From positions 1 to 38,908 of the forward strand of contig SHXO01000019.1 in NCBI GenBank assembly GCA_009693245.1: a stretch of 38,908 nt of DNA, given 5' to 3'. Shown here piece after piece: positions 8,040 to 15,720 of this stretch. A program made the translations under genes and the position numbers. Under the pieces are notes generated by a model that saw only the letters and a list, made by a program, of their open reading frames with translations, was not told where the DNA came from and ran no database searches. The stretch comes from Betaproteobacteria bacterium (GTDB taxonomy: Bacteria > Pseudomonadota > Gammaproteobacteria > Burkholderiales > SHXO01). The first letter of the stretch is position 1. Each line of letters starts with the position of its first letter.

Positions 8040-10337
8040 ATGTTTATCAGAAAAACCATTAACGTAGCCTTTATCTGCTTCGCCATGGCGGGCACCGCCA
8101 TGGCGAAGAATCCAGCCACGGAATTCGAGGCTCCCACGGTGGAAGTCATCGGCACCACGCCGGTTCTTGGTATTGGCGTTCCCATCAGCCAAGTCCCGGC
8201 CAACGTCCAGGCGGTCACGGGCAAGGATATCGAAAAGCAGCGCACCCTCGACTTGAGCGAGTTCCTCGATGCCAACCTGGGAAGCGTTTCCATCAACCAG
8301 GGCCAGAATAACCCGTTTCAGCCCGATGTGCACTTTCGCGGGCTGACCGCCTCGCCCTTGCTGGGCACACCCCAGGGCCTTTCGGTTTTCTACGACGGCG
8401 TGCGCATCAACGAACCCTTCGGCGATGTGGTGAATTGGGACCTCATTCCGCAAAACTCCATATCGACCGTCAACCTCATCCCAGGTTCGAATCCCGTATT
8501 CGGGTTGAATACCTTGGGCGCGGCGCTCTCGGTGAATACGAAATCGGGGTTTCAGTATCCTGGGGGGGCCCTCAGCGCCTATGGGGGTTCGTGGGGCCGC
8601 AAGGCGCTGGAAGCGGAGTATGGAGGCCACGGCCAAGCATGGGACTGGTTTGTCTCCGGCAATGCGTTCAAGGAAGACGGCTGGCGCGAGCACTCGCCCA
8701 GCGAAGTGCGCCAATTTTTCGGCAAGGTGGGACATGAAACGGAGGCCCAGGATTTCGATCTCTCCGTCCTCATCGCCGATAACGACCTCGAGGGCACGCA
8801 AGCTCTGCCCCGTTCTTGGCTGGATACGCGCAAGCAAGCTTATACGTGGCCGGATCGCAATGAAAACAAAGCTGAGGCGCTCAATTTGCGCGGCAGCCTG
8901 TTCTTTACCCAGGATCAACTGATCGCGGGCAATGTGTACTACCGTCATTACAGGAACACGAACACTAGCAGCAACGTGAACGACGATTACGACGGCGCAT
9001 CCCAGAATAGTTGCGATGGATCCGATCCCGATGCGCCCTGTACCGGCATCAACGACCGTAGCATTATCGACACCGATGGCTATGGCGCTTCGCTTCAATA
9101 CAGCGTGCTTAGGCCATTGGGCCAGATGCAGAATACTTTCAGCTTGGGGGGAACCGCCGATTTGGGCGATACCGACTTCAAGCAGTTCGAGCAAAATGCC
9201 CTGTTCACGGCGGATCGAAACGCCCTGGCGGTGGACGATTTAGAGCAGGAGACGCACGCTAAATCCACCACGCGCTATCTGGGGATTTACTTGACCGATA
9301 CGCTTTCGATCAACGACCAACTGCACCTGACTCTCTCGGGCCGGTACAACCACGCCAATATCAAGATCGAAGACCAGTCCGGACTTGAACCCCAGCTCAA
9401 TGGAGATCACAGTTTTAGCCGCTTCAATCCGGCCGTGGGCCTTAATTACAACCCTGACAAAACTCTCACGACCTACGCCTCATACAGCGAAGGTATGCGC
9501 GCCCCCACGGCGATGGAACTGACTTGCGCGGACCCGAACGATCCGTGCAAACTTCCCAATAACTTCCTGGCCGATCCACCGCTGAAGAAGGTGGTGGCGA
9601 AGACCATGGAATTGGGCGCCCGTGGAAAAATATACGCGTCCCTGGGCTGGAGCGCGGCGGCCTACCGCACCGATCTTGACGACGACATCATTTTCGTTTC
9701 AACCATTGGCTCGAGCGCCAACACCGGTTTCTTTCAGAATGTAGCCAAAACGCGGCGCCATGGTTTCGAGTTGGGAATACACGGCCAGGCGGGCGGATTT
9801 CGCTACTCGGCCAACTACGGCTACACGCAATCTACCTTCGAGACGAACTTGACCATCAGCAGCCCCAACAACAGCACAGCCGATGGCACTGGAGATATAC
9901 AAGTGCGCCCGGGAAACAAGATTCCAGGCATTCCAGAGCGCACCGCGAAAATTCGGCTGGCCTATGAAGTGGGGCAAGATTTTTCCGCTGGCACCAGTGT
10001 CGTGTATTCCGGCGACCAGTACGCAAGGGGCGACGAGAACAACCAAGACGCCAATGGCAAGGTGCCCGGTTATACCATCGTGCACCTGGACGGCTACTAT
10101 CGTTTGGGCGGTGGGCTCCAGTTGTTCTTCCGCGTGCAAAACTTGTTCGGCAAGAAGTACGAAACCTTCGGGATTCTGGGGGAGAATTTCTTCAATGGGC
10201 CTAATCGCACTTTCAACGAATCCTTGGAAGCCCCTGAACAATTCCGTTCCGCAGGCGCTCCCCGCGCGGCCTGGGTTGGCATCAAGTACGAGTTCGGCGG
10301 CCGTAGGGGGACGGCCACTCAGCAACAAGACGATTGA
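8040..10337 (+). CDS. TonB-dependent outer-membrane receptor
   Basis: A 765-residue receptor with a signal peptide (residues 1-22, ending GTAMA), a plug domain at about 45-160 (VPANVQAVTGKDIEKQR, VHFRGLTASPLLGTPQGLSVFYDGVRINEPFGDVVNWDLIP, IPGSNPVFGLNTLGAAL) and a long beta-barrel of alternating aromatic strands. The barrel has the family segment YASYSEGMRAPTAMEL and the C-terminal RVQNLFGKKYET. It imports a scarce ligand with energy from TonB. A long extracellular loop carries CDGSDPDAPC, an acidic cysteine-bounded loop that could bind metal or form a disulfide. The chain ends YEFGGRRGTATQQQDD, so a polar tail of about 13 residues follows the last strand's Phe instead of Phe being terminal. 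Ligand unknown. A terminator follows at 10359. Confidence 0.93.
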   Translation: MFIRKTINVAFICFAMAGTAMAKNPATEFEAPTVEVIGTTPVLGIGVPISQVPANVQAVTGKDIEKQRTLDLSEFLDANLGSVSINQGQNNPFQPDVHFRGLTASPLLGTPQGLSVFYDGVRINEPFGDVVNWDLIPQNSISTVNLIPGSNPVFGLNTLGAALSVNTKSGFQYPGGALSAYGGSWGRKALEAEYGGHGQAWDWFVSGNAFKEDGWREHSPSEVRQFFGKVGHETEAQDFDLSVLIADNDLEGTQALPRSWLDTRKQAYTWPDRNENKAEALNLRGSLFFTQDQLIAGNVYYRHYRNTNTSSNVNDDYDGASQNSCDGSDPDAPCTGINDRSIIDTDGYGASLQYSVLRPLGQMQNTFSLGGTADLGDTDFKQFEQNALFTADRNALAVDDLEQETHAKSTTRYLGIYLTDTLSINDQLHLTLSGRYNHANIKIEDQSGLEPQLNGDHSFSRFNPAVGLNYNPDKTLTTYASYSEGMRAPTAMELTCADPNDPCKLPNNFLADPPLKKVVAKTMELGARGKIYASLGWSAAAYRTDLDDDIIFVSTIGSSANTGFFQNVAKTRRHGFELGIHGQAGGFRYSANYGYTQSTFETNLTISSPNNSTADGTGDIQVRPGNKIPGIPERTAKIRLAYEVGQDFSAGTSVVYSGDQYARGDENNQDANGKVPGYTIVHLDGYYRLGGGLQLFFRVQNLFGKKYETFGILGENFFNGPNRTFNESLEAPEQFRSAGAPRAAWVGIKYEFGGRRGTATQQQDD

Positions 10338-10358
10338 CCTCCCGAGCATGAAGTTCCG

Positions 10359-10388
10359 GGCGCCCCTTCGCGGGGCGCTCTTTTTTTT
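10359..10388 (+). terminator. Rho-independent terminator of the TonB receptor gene
   Basis: A GC stem of seven pairs (GCGCCCC with GGGGCGC) and a five-base loop (TTCGC) is followed by C and eight T residues. It lies 22 bases after the receptor stop codon and isolates the receptor gene from the beta-propeller gene. Confidence 0.93.
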
Positions 10389-10468
10389 GCGTCAGCGTGT
10401 GCATTGGCTTTTTCTAGATTTATAGACGCCGCTGGGTGGAACGGAAGTCCAGCAGCGGCGTCAGAGGC

Positions 10469-10474
10469 TACAAT
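10469..10474 (+). promoter_or_regulatory. Candidate -10 element (TACAAT) for the beta-propeller gene
   Basis: GCTACAATTCGCC lies 39 bases before the ATG at 10514 and downstream of the terminator at 10359-10388, so this gene pair needs its own promoter. It resembles the hexamer and discriminator before hisC and the MoxR gene. Confidence 0.45.
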
Positions 10475-10513
10475 TCGCCACTTTTCCAGGGTTCCACTCA
10501 AGGGGGGAGATTC

Positions 10514-11590
10514 ATGAAGTTCTCGCATTCCAAGATTCTCGTGGCTGTATTGGGGGGCATGCTTAGCCTCGCGGTTTCCAGCGTACGTGCCGGCGAAGGC
10601 CTCGCCTACGTCAGTAACCAGGAAGGCCACATCACGGTCATCGACTTGAATACCTTCGAAACCGTCAAGGAAATCGACACGGGCTCGAAATCCCCGCGCG
10701 GCATCGGCGTCACGGCGGACGGCAAGATGCTGGTTACCGCCAATGGGGACGAGGGTGATATTTCTCTCATCGACCGGGAAAGCGGCGAGCTCATAAAACG
10801 CATCCGCATCGGTAAGAATCCAGAGTTCGTGCGCGTTCGCGGCGATTTCGCCTTCGTCTCCTATGAGCCCGCCGCCGTGGGCGGGCCCCCGCCAGCACCT
10901 GGGTCCGCCGAAGCCAAGGCGTTGGAAAAAGCCCGCGAGGACGACGACGCCGAACCGGCCAAGATCGCCGTGGTGAATTTGAAGGAAGGCAAGGTGGTGC
11001 GTGCCATCACCGGAGGCATGGAAACCGAGGGCATCGAGTTCTCTGCCGACGGCAAGCGCATTCTGGTCACCAATGAAGCGGACGAGAACGTGAGCGTGCA
11101 TGACATCGCCACCGGCAAGCTGGTGATCAAGGTCAGCACCAAGAAATTCGGTAACCGGCCGCGCGGCATCAAGATGTCGCCCGACGGCAAGACTTACGTG
11201 GTGAGCTTGGAGTACGGTAACAAACTGGTGGTGATGGATACCCGGTACGAAATCCTCAAAGTCGTCACGACGGGAGAAGTCCCCTACGGCCTGGCCTTCG
11301 ATCGCAAGGGTGAACGCTTGTTCGTGGCGCTCTCCAAAGGTGCGGCGTTACAGGTGTTCGACACGAAAACCTATACGGAGATTGCCCAAGCCCCGACGGG
11401 AAAGCGTTGCTGGCACTTCACCTTCACCCCCGATGACCGCCACATCCTGGCGGCCTGCGGCCGTTCCAACGAAGTGGTGGTCATAGACGCCACCACCTAC
11501 AAAACCGTCAAGCGCATCGAGGATAAGCGCCTTCCCTGGGGAGTGGTGACTTATCCGAAATCGGTTGGCAGCCTGGATACGCCGCAATGA
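10514..11590 (+). CDS. Secreted YVTN-type beta-propeller protein (PQQ-catabolism-associated type)
   Basis: A 358-residue periplasmic protein. The signal peptide (1-26, ending SVRA) is followed by about seven repeated blades. These are recognisable by the recurring pattern AYVSNQEGHITVIDLNTFE, LVTANGDEGDISLIDRESGE, LVTNEADENVSVHDIATGK and YVVSLEYGNKLVVMDT. It resembles the beta-propeller proteins found with PQQ-dependent dehydrogenase pathways, although the PQQ dehydrogenase here is 27 kb away. A Pro/Gly/Ala-Glu-Asp-rich insert (GGPPPAPGSAEAKALEKARE and following) interrupts the third blade. Two cysteines near the C-terminus (KRCWHF, LAACGRS) may pair. The frame is open upstream, but GGGGGAGA seven bases before ATG 10514 and the signal peptide fix the start. 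The stop overlaps the HAD gene's ATG. Role unknown; binding or scaffolding is more likely than catalysis. Confidence 0.85.
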   Translation: MKFSHSKILVAVLGGMLSLAVSSVRAGEGLAYVSNQEGHITVIDLNTFETVKEIDTGSKSPRGIGVTADGKMLVTANGDEGDISLIDRESGELIKRIRIGKNPEFVRVRGDFAFVSYEPAAVGGPPPAPGSAEAKALEKAREDDDAEPAKIAVVNLKEGKVVRAITGGMETEGIEFSADGKRILVTNEADENVSVHDIATGKLVIKVSTKKFGNRPRGIKMSPDGKTYVVSLEYGNKLVVMDTRYEILKVVTTGEVPYGLAFDRKGERLFVALSKGAALQVFDTKTYTEIAQAPTGKRCWHFTFTPDDRHILAACGRSNEVVVIDATTYKTVKRIEDKRLPWGVVTYPKSVGSLDTPQ

Positions 11591-12300
11591 AGCTTGCAAA
11601 TGTCAAGGCCATGGTCTTCGACGTCTTCGGCACCGTCGTGGAGTGGCGTGGCAGCATCATTCGAGAAGGCCGCGCGCTAGGAGAGAAAAAGCGGATCGCC
11701 ATCGATTGGGTGGCCTTTACGGATGCTTGGCGCGCGGGATACCGCCCCGCCATGGAGCGGGTGCGTACTGGCGAATTGCCTTGGACCCACATCGACGTCT
11801 TGCACCGCATGATCCTCGATGATCTGGTGAAGTGCTTCGATCTGAAAAAGCTCACGGAAGCCGACAAGGTTCACCTCAACCTGGTATGGCACAGACTCAA
11901 GCCTTGGCCGGATTCTGTGCGCGGCTTGAAGCGCTTGAAGGAGCGTTTCATCATCGGCACGCTTTCCAACGGCAACGTGTCCTTGCTCGCCAACATGGCC
12001 AAGCACGGCAAATTGCCCTGGGACGTCATTTTTTCCGCCGAGTTGTTCCAGCATTACAAACCCGATCCAGAAACTTACTTGGGTGCCGCTAATCTCCTGG
12101 GGTTGAAGCCCGCGGAGTTAATGCTGGTGGCCGCTCACAAGGACGACTTGCTGGCGGCCAAGGCCTGCGGCTTGGCGACCGCCTTCATACCCCGCCCAAA
12201 GGAGTATGGTCCGGGCGTTGCCGTGGACCTGGCCCACGACAAGCGCTTCACGTTGAATGCGGATTCTTTCATTGAACTTGCGGAGAAGATCGGCCTGTAG
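11587..12300 (+). CDS. HAD-superfamily hydrolase, type II haloacid dehalogenase-like
   Basis: A 237-residue cytoplasmic HAD enzyme. The nucleophile is Asp12 in FDVFGTVV, the motif II segment is TLSNGN, the motif III lysine is in HYKPDPETY and the acidic motif IV is AAHKDDLLAAKACGL. This matches L-2-haloacid dehalogenases, which swap halide for hydroxyl with inversion, except that the usual Asn in motif 'AHNxDL' is Lys here. Many members are phosphatases or of unknown substrate, so dehalogenase activity is not certain. It is coupled (ATGA) to the secreted beta-propeller gene, an unusual pairing of a periplasmic and a cytoplasmic protein. Confidence 0.87.
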   Translation: MKLANVKAMVFDVFGTVVEWRGSIIREGRALGEKKRIAIDWVAFTDAWRAGYRPAMERVRTGELPWTHIDVLHRMILDDLVKCFDLKKLTEADKVHLNLVWHRLKPWPDSVRGLKRLKERFIIGTLSNGNVSLLANMAKHGKLPWDVIFSAELFQHYKPDPETYLGAANLLGLKPAELMLVAAHKDDLLAAKACGLATAFIPRPKEYGPGVAVDLAHDKRFTLNADSFIELAEKIGL

Positions 12301-12307
12301 CGCAATC

Positions 12308-13681
12308 GTGCGCTGCCTAGCCCCATGCTTGCTCGCGCTCTCCTTAAGCGGATGCGCAACCTTTAGGAGTTACGACAAGGAGCTTTCCGGCACCCTGTCC
12401 CGCGCCCATGAAGGAGACATCGATGGCGCAATCCGCACCCTCGGTGGCGAACGCAAAGGCAATAGTGGCGATCTGCTGTATCACTTGGAATTGGGCGAAC
12501 TGCTGCGCTTGAAGCGGAGCTTCGCCGCCAGCGAGGAAGCTTGGATCAAGGCGGACCAAACGGTGCTGGCGTGGGAGGAGGTGGCGCGCACGGCGCCCCG
12601 GAAATTGCTGCCCTCCGTGAGCGGCTATCTCATCAACGACAAGTTGCGCGCCTATGAGGGGCGCGATTACGAGAAAGTGATGCTCACCACGCGCCTCGCC
12701 CTCAACCACCTGGCCAGGGGAGATTTCGCGAAAGCGCGCGTGGCCATCAAACGCACGCACGAACGCGAAACACTCATCGCCACCGTCCGCGGGAAAGAGG
12801 TCGCGGACATCCAGGAGCAAGCGAAGAAAAAGGGTGCGAAGACGAGTTTGAAGGATCTCGGCGGCTACCCCACGCAGACGTTGGATTCTCCCGAGATCAA
12901 TGCGCTGCGCAATAGCTTTCAAAGCGCCTTCAGCCATTATCTCGCGGGGTTCGTTTACGAGGCCTTGGATGAACCTAGCCTGGCCGCGGCGGGGTACCGG
13001 CAGGCGGCCGAAATCAAACCGAATGTCCCTATCCTCGAAGAAGGCTTGGCCGGCCTGGACCGGCGCACCGCCGGCCATTCCGAGCAAGATACCGACGTGT
13101 TGTTCGTGATAGAAACCGGCGAAGTCCCCGCACGGCAATCGGCGCAATTAGTGTTGCCCATTCCGTCCGATTTCAATTGGGTCTATGTTCCCGTTTCCTT
13201 CCCCGTGCTGGCCCCAAGAAATTTGGGTGTGGCGCCCATGGATTTGCACGTGCAGGGTTTGGAGCCGCTGCCGGTGTCGGCCATCACCGACGTAGACGCC
13301 ATGGCCCGGCGCGCGTTGAAGGACGAGATGCCCGGCATCATGCTGCGGGCCGTGGTGCGATCCACCATCAAGGGCGTCGCGCAAAGCCAGGCACGCCGCC
13401 AGGACAGGAGCGGGCTGGGCCTTCTCGCGGTGACGCTGGGCGCGCTGCTCACGGAGTCCGCCGATGAACGTGGCTGGCGCACGCTTCCGGCCTTGGTGTC
13501 CGCGGCTCGCGGGCGTATGCCAAGAGGGGCGCACCAGGTTACGCTCAACACCCCGAACGGCGCGCGCACCTTCCCGCTGCAAGTGCAGGGGCGGCATATG
13601 GTGGTGGCGGTTCGCTTGCTGGCGGGGAATTTGTTCGTGCTGGCGCCGGGAAGTAGTGTTCCCTCAGCCAAGCTTCGGTAA
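12308..13681 (+). CDS. COG3014-like outer-membrane lipoprotein with helical repeats
   Basis: About 457 residues. The signal peptide ends in the lipobox LSGC, so the mature protein is a lipoprotein. The N-terminal half has TPR-like helices (LLYHLELGELLRLKRSFAASEEAW, NHLARGDFAKARVAIKRTHERE, YLAGFVYEALDEPSLAAAGYRQAAEIKP). The C-terminal half is beta-rich and contains GLGLLAVTLGALLTESADERGWRTLP. This is the layout of the uncharacterised family that often sits beside YcfL and LpoB, as here. GTG 12308 gives a compact lipoprotein signal; an alternative ATG at 12257 would overlap the HAD gene by 44 bases and add 17 residues including three arginines. Neither has a good ribosome site. Likely linked to control of peptidoglycan synthesis by context only. 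Confidence 0.72.
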   Translation: MRCLAPCLLALSLSGCATFRSYDKELSGTLSRAHEGDIDGAIRTLGGERKGNSGDLLYHLELGELLRLKRSFAASEEAWIKADQTVLAWEEVARTAPRKLLPSVSGYLINDKLRAYEGRDYEKVMLTTRLALNHLARGDFAKARVAIKRTHERETLIATVRGKEVADIQEQAKKKGAKTSLKDLGGYPTQTLDSPEINALRNSFQSAFSHYLAGFVYEALDEPSLAAAGYRQAAEIKPNVPILEEGLAGLDRRTAGHSEQDTDVLFVIETGEVPARQSAQLVLPIPSDFNWVYVPVSFPVLAPRNLGVAPMDLHVQGLEPLPVSAITDVDAMARRALKDEMPGIMLRAVVRSTIKGVAQSQARRQDRSGLGLLAVTLGALLTESADERGWRTLPALVSAARGRMPRGAHQVTLNTPNGARTFPLQVQGRHMVVAVRLLAGNLFVLAPGSSVPSAKLR

Positions 13682-13706
13682 CGGTTCGACAAAAATGGAG
13701 ATCTTC

Positions 13707-14144
13707 ATGAAACCGATATACGCCTGCGTAATCCCTCTCTTAGCTCTTCTGGGTTGTGCCTCCAAGGGATCTGCTCCTCACGATAAAGCACCCACCGCCT
13801 TCGGATGCCCAGTGGCAAGCAGCAAACAAGGCGCCTTGGAGGATTTGATCAAGGCCAAGGTCGAAATCGCCGGTGCTCTATCAGGCGTGGTGGTCAACGC
13901 CATGACCTGCATCATGCGCAACGACGCGCTGCGAATCGACGTCGAACTCGCCAACAAGGCCGGCGACGTGCGCCGCGTGGCCTACAAATTCCGCTGGCTG
14001 GACCGCGATGGCCTGAGCGCCTGGGACGACGAATCCTTGAAACCCGTTCTCTTGTACGCTCACGCCACCCATAACCTCACCGGCTTGGCACCCACGTCCA
14101 AGGCGGTGGATTTCCGGCTGTTTTTGATTGCACAAGACCAGTAA
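13707..14144 (+). CDS. YcfL-like lipoprotein (DUF1425)
   Basis: A 145-residue lipoprotein. The signal MKPIYACVIPLLALLGCAS contains the lipobox LLGC, and the mature domain has the YcfL pattern VVVNAMTCIMRNDALRIDVELANKAGDVRRVAYKFRWLD-x-DG through LTGLAPTSKAVDFRLFLI. YcfL is the neighbour of lpoB in enterobacteria; its function is unknown. ATG 13707 has GGAG six bases upstream; an in-frame ATG at 13695 overlaps that ribosome site and is less likely. It lies 25 bases after the COG3014-like gene, so they are probably one operon. Confidence 0.82.
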   Translation: MKPIYACVIPLLALLGCASKGSAPHDKAPTAFGCPVASSKQGALEDLIKAKVEIAGALSGVVVNAMTCIMRNDALRIDVELANKAGDVRRVAYKFRWLDRDGLSAWDDESLKPVLLYAHATHNLTGLAPTSKAVDFRLFLIAQDQ

Positions 14145-14169
14145 TCTACAACCTTAAAACTGCATGTTA

Positions 14170-14291
14170 GCCACAGAGAACACAGAGCACGCAGAGGAAA
14201 GGCCCAACTCGCTTGGACTTTTCATCGTATGGCCGCCGGCCTCGGTAGATAAGCCGCTGTTTCTCTCTGTGACCTCGGTGTTCTCCGTGGC
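14170..14291. repeat. Imperfect inverted repeat between ycfL-like and lpoB-like genes
   Basis: The left arm (14170-14200) begins GCCACAGAGAACACAGAG; the right arm (14260-14291) ends in the near-complement (GGTGTTCTCCGTGGC). They match at about four of five positions and enclose about 60 bases. The arms are short GAGAACACAGAG-like repeats, similar in style to the 6142 hairpin. The element separates two genes that are normally adjacent, so it may attenuate or process the transcript. Confidence 0.75.
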
Positions 14292-14326
14292 CCAAATGCT
14301 TTTTCCATGTTCAAAGGAGAGTCTTC

Positions 14327-14896
14327 ATGAATCGATTAGTCCTTGCTCTGATGCCGTTTGTTTTCTTGGCCGGTTGCGCGAAAGAAGTGGTGCGCTACGG
14401 TGATGCTAAAGGCGTGGAAACCGTCACCAACCAGTTCGGTTCCACCGATCTTCAAATGATCGCCGAATCCATGACGCGATCCTTGCTCAACCACCGTGTC
14501 ATCACCCAGGTTGACGCCCCGATCATGACCGTTCAGGAAGTCAAGAACAAGACCAGCGAGTACATCGACACCAGTGCCATCACCGACACCATTCGCTCCG
14601 AACTGCTCAAAAGCGGAAAGGTCAGGTTCGCCGTGGATTCCGCCGGCATGGAGCAACAAGTCGAAGAACTCAACCGCCAGCAAAGCGAACTCTACGAACG
14701 CAGGAAAGCCGCCAAAACCGGCCGCATGGTGGGCGCCGAATACCGGCTAGAAGGCAACATCGTCTCCATCGTGAAGCAGGCCAAGGACGTGAAAGACGTC
14801 TACTACAAGTTCAACCTTCAGCTTTGGAACATCGAGAACGGCTTGCTGGAGTGGACGGACGAGAAGGAGATTCGGAAGACGACTACGAAAGGGTAG
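14327..14896 (+). CDS. lpoB: Penicillin-binding protein activator LpoB-like lipoprotein
   Basis: A 189-residue outer-membrane lipoprotein with lipobox LAGC (signal about 1-16). In enterobacteria LpoB reaches through the peptidoglycan to activate PBP1b. Family features are VTNQFGSTDLQMIAESMTRSLL, TVQEVKNKTSEYIDTSAITDTIRSELLKSGKVRF and the later EYRLEGNIVSIVKQAKDVKDVYYKFNLQLWNIENGLLEWTDEKEIRKT. AAAGGAGAG precedes the ATG. The flexible linker of enterobacterial LpoB between lipobox and globular domain is short here, so whether it spans the periplasm in the same way is open. Upstream YcfL-like and COG3014-like genes support the identification. Confidence 0.87.
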   Translation: MNRLVLALMPFVFLAGCAKEVVRYGDAKGVETVTNQFGSTDLQMIAESMTRSLLNHRVITQVDAPIMTVQEVKNKTSEYIDTSAITDTIRSELLKSGKVRFAVDSAGMEQQVEELNRQQSELYERRKAAKTGRMVGAEYRLEGNIVSIVKQAKDVKDVYYKFNLQLWNIENGLLEWTDEKEIRKTTTKG

Positions 14897-14921
14897 GGGC
14901 TAGGATCTGAGATCTAGCACG

Positions 14922-14957
14922 GTAGGTTGGGCTGAACGCATTATGTGAAGCCCAACA
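14922..14957 (+). repeat. REP-like palindrome, left copy
   Basis: The element starts GTAGGTTGGGCT and ends AAGCCCAACA. GTTGGGCT (14926-14933) pairs with AGCCCAAC (14949-14956), with a second small stem (CGCA/TGTG) inside. It lies 17 bases before the RAYT gene and is the inverse of the copy at 15505-15536. Confidence 0.85.
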
Positions 14958-14974
14958 ATCCAATATGAGAACCG

Positions 14975-15502
14975 ATGCGCTACCTGCGCTCTGATGTTTC
15001 AGGGGGAACGTACTTCTTTACCCTGAATCTTGCGGACCGGAGCAGCGATCTACTCGTGCGGCACATAGGCGAGCTACGTGCGGCAATTGCGCATGTGAAA
15101 GACGCCCATCCTTTCGCGGTGGTGGCGATGGTGGCGTTACCGGATCGCCTTCACGCGATATGGCGCCTGCCAGGTGATGCCGCCTATCCGCTACGCTGGT
15201 CACTGGTCAAAGCGGGATTCTCGCGTAGGTTGGCGAAAGGAGAGCGTATTAGCGCCAGCCGCGAGTCAAAACGAGAGCGTGGTATTTGGCAGCGGCGCTA
15301 CTGGGAGCACAAAATCCGGGATGAAACGGATTTGGCGCGGCATGTGGATTACATCCATTACAACCCCGTGAAACACGGCTGGGTCAAGCGGGCTATCGAT
15401 TGGCCGCATTCGGCGCTACACGGATACATCGAACGGAAAGTGGTAGCTCCCGGCTGGGGCGGGCAACTGGGTGACCAAGCGGGTGCGTATGGTGAACGCT
15501 GA
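14975..15502 (+). CDS. REP-associated tyrosine transposase (RAYT, Y1_Tnp)
   Basis: A 175-residue member of the IS200/IS605-like single-strand transposases that act on REP palindromes. Supporting segments are the N-terminal GGTYFFTLNLADR, the HUH region VALPDRLHAIWRLP (55-66), GIWQRRYWEHKIRDETDL and HVDYIHYNPVKHGWV, with the catalytic tyrosine probably Tyr126. The HUH metal site should read H-x-H; here it is Arg58-Leu-His60 (codon CGC, one transition from CAC), so metal binding and nicking may be lost. The reading frame is otherwise intact and full length, and palindromes flank it in inverted orientation, as expected for RAYT loci. There is no good ribosome site. It may be a domesticated or recently inactivated copy. 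Confidence 0.88.
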   Translation: MRYLRSDVSGGTYFFTLNLADRSSDLLVRHIGELRAAIAHVKDAHPFAVVAMVALPDRLHAIWRLPGDAAYPLRWSLVKAGFSRRLAKGERISASRESKRERGIWQRRYWEHKIRDETDLARHVDYIHYNPVKHGWVKRAIDWPHSALHGYIERKVVAPGWGGQLGDQAGAYGER

Positions 15503-15504
15503 AA

Positions 15505-15536
15505 TGTTGGGCTTCATTCCATTCAGCCCAACCTAC
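15505..15536 (-). repeat. REP-like palindrome, right inverted copy
   Basis: TGTTGGGCTTC ... CAGCCCAACCTAC is the reverse-complement orientation of the element at 14922-14957, sharing the 8-bp stem and the outer GTAG end. It begins two bases after the RAYT stop codon. The two copies make a BIME-like frame around the transposase. Confidence 0.85.
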
Positions 15537-15692
15537 CGGGCTTCGTGTCCGCCGTGGTTAATCGCCGTTAGGACGGTCCAGTCTGCCATCCAAACGCGCG
15601 GACATGCTTCCCTCTTTACGCAACACTGCGAGCCGGACCGGTCTATCTTGCGGGTTATTGCCGGTTGTGGTCTGCTGATCCTCGCCGCCCTT

Positions 15693-15720
15693 ACGCCTCA
15701 CGCCTATCGCCTCACGCCTC
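15693..15720. repeat. Four heptamer repeats overlapping the 3' end of queG
   Basis: ACGCCTC, ACGCCTA, TCGCCTC and ACGCCTC run head to tail (complement GAGGCGT). The queG stop codon (minus, 15712-15714) lies inside the array, so the last codons of queG are made from it. The 209 bases between the RAYT stop and the queG stop hold this array and the right REP copy and nothing else I recognise. Confidence 0.75.

Noticed and set aside
8001-9194. 397-codon minus-strand frame opposite the TonB receptor
   Set aside because: Composition follows codon bias of the opposite strand; no domain seen, and the receptor frame is strongly supported.
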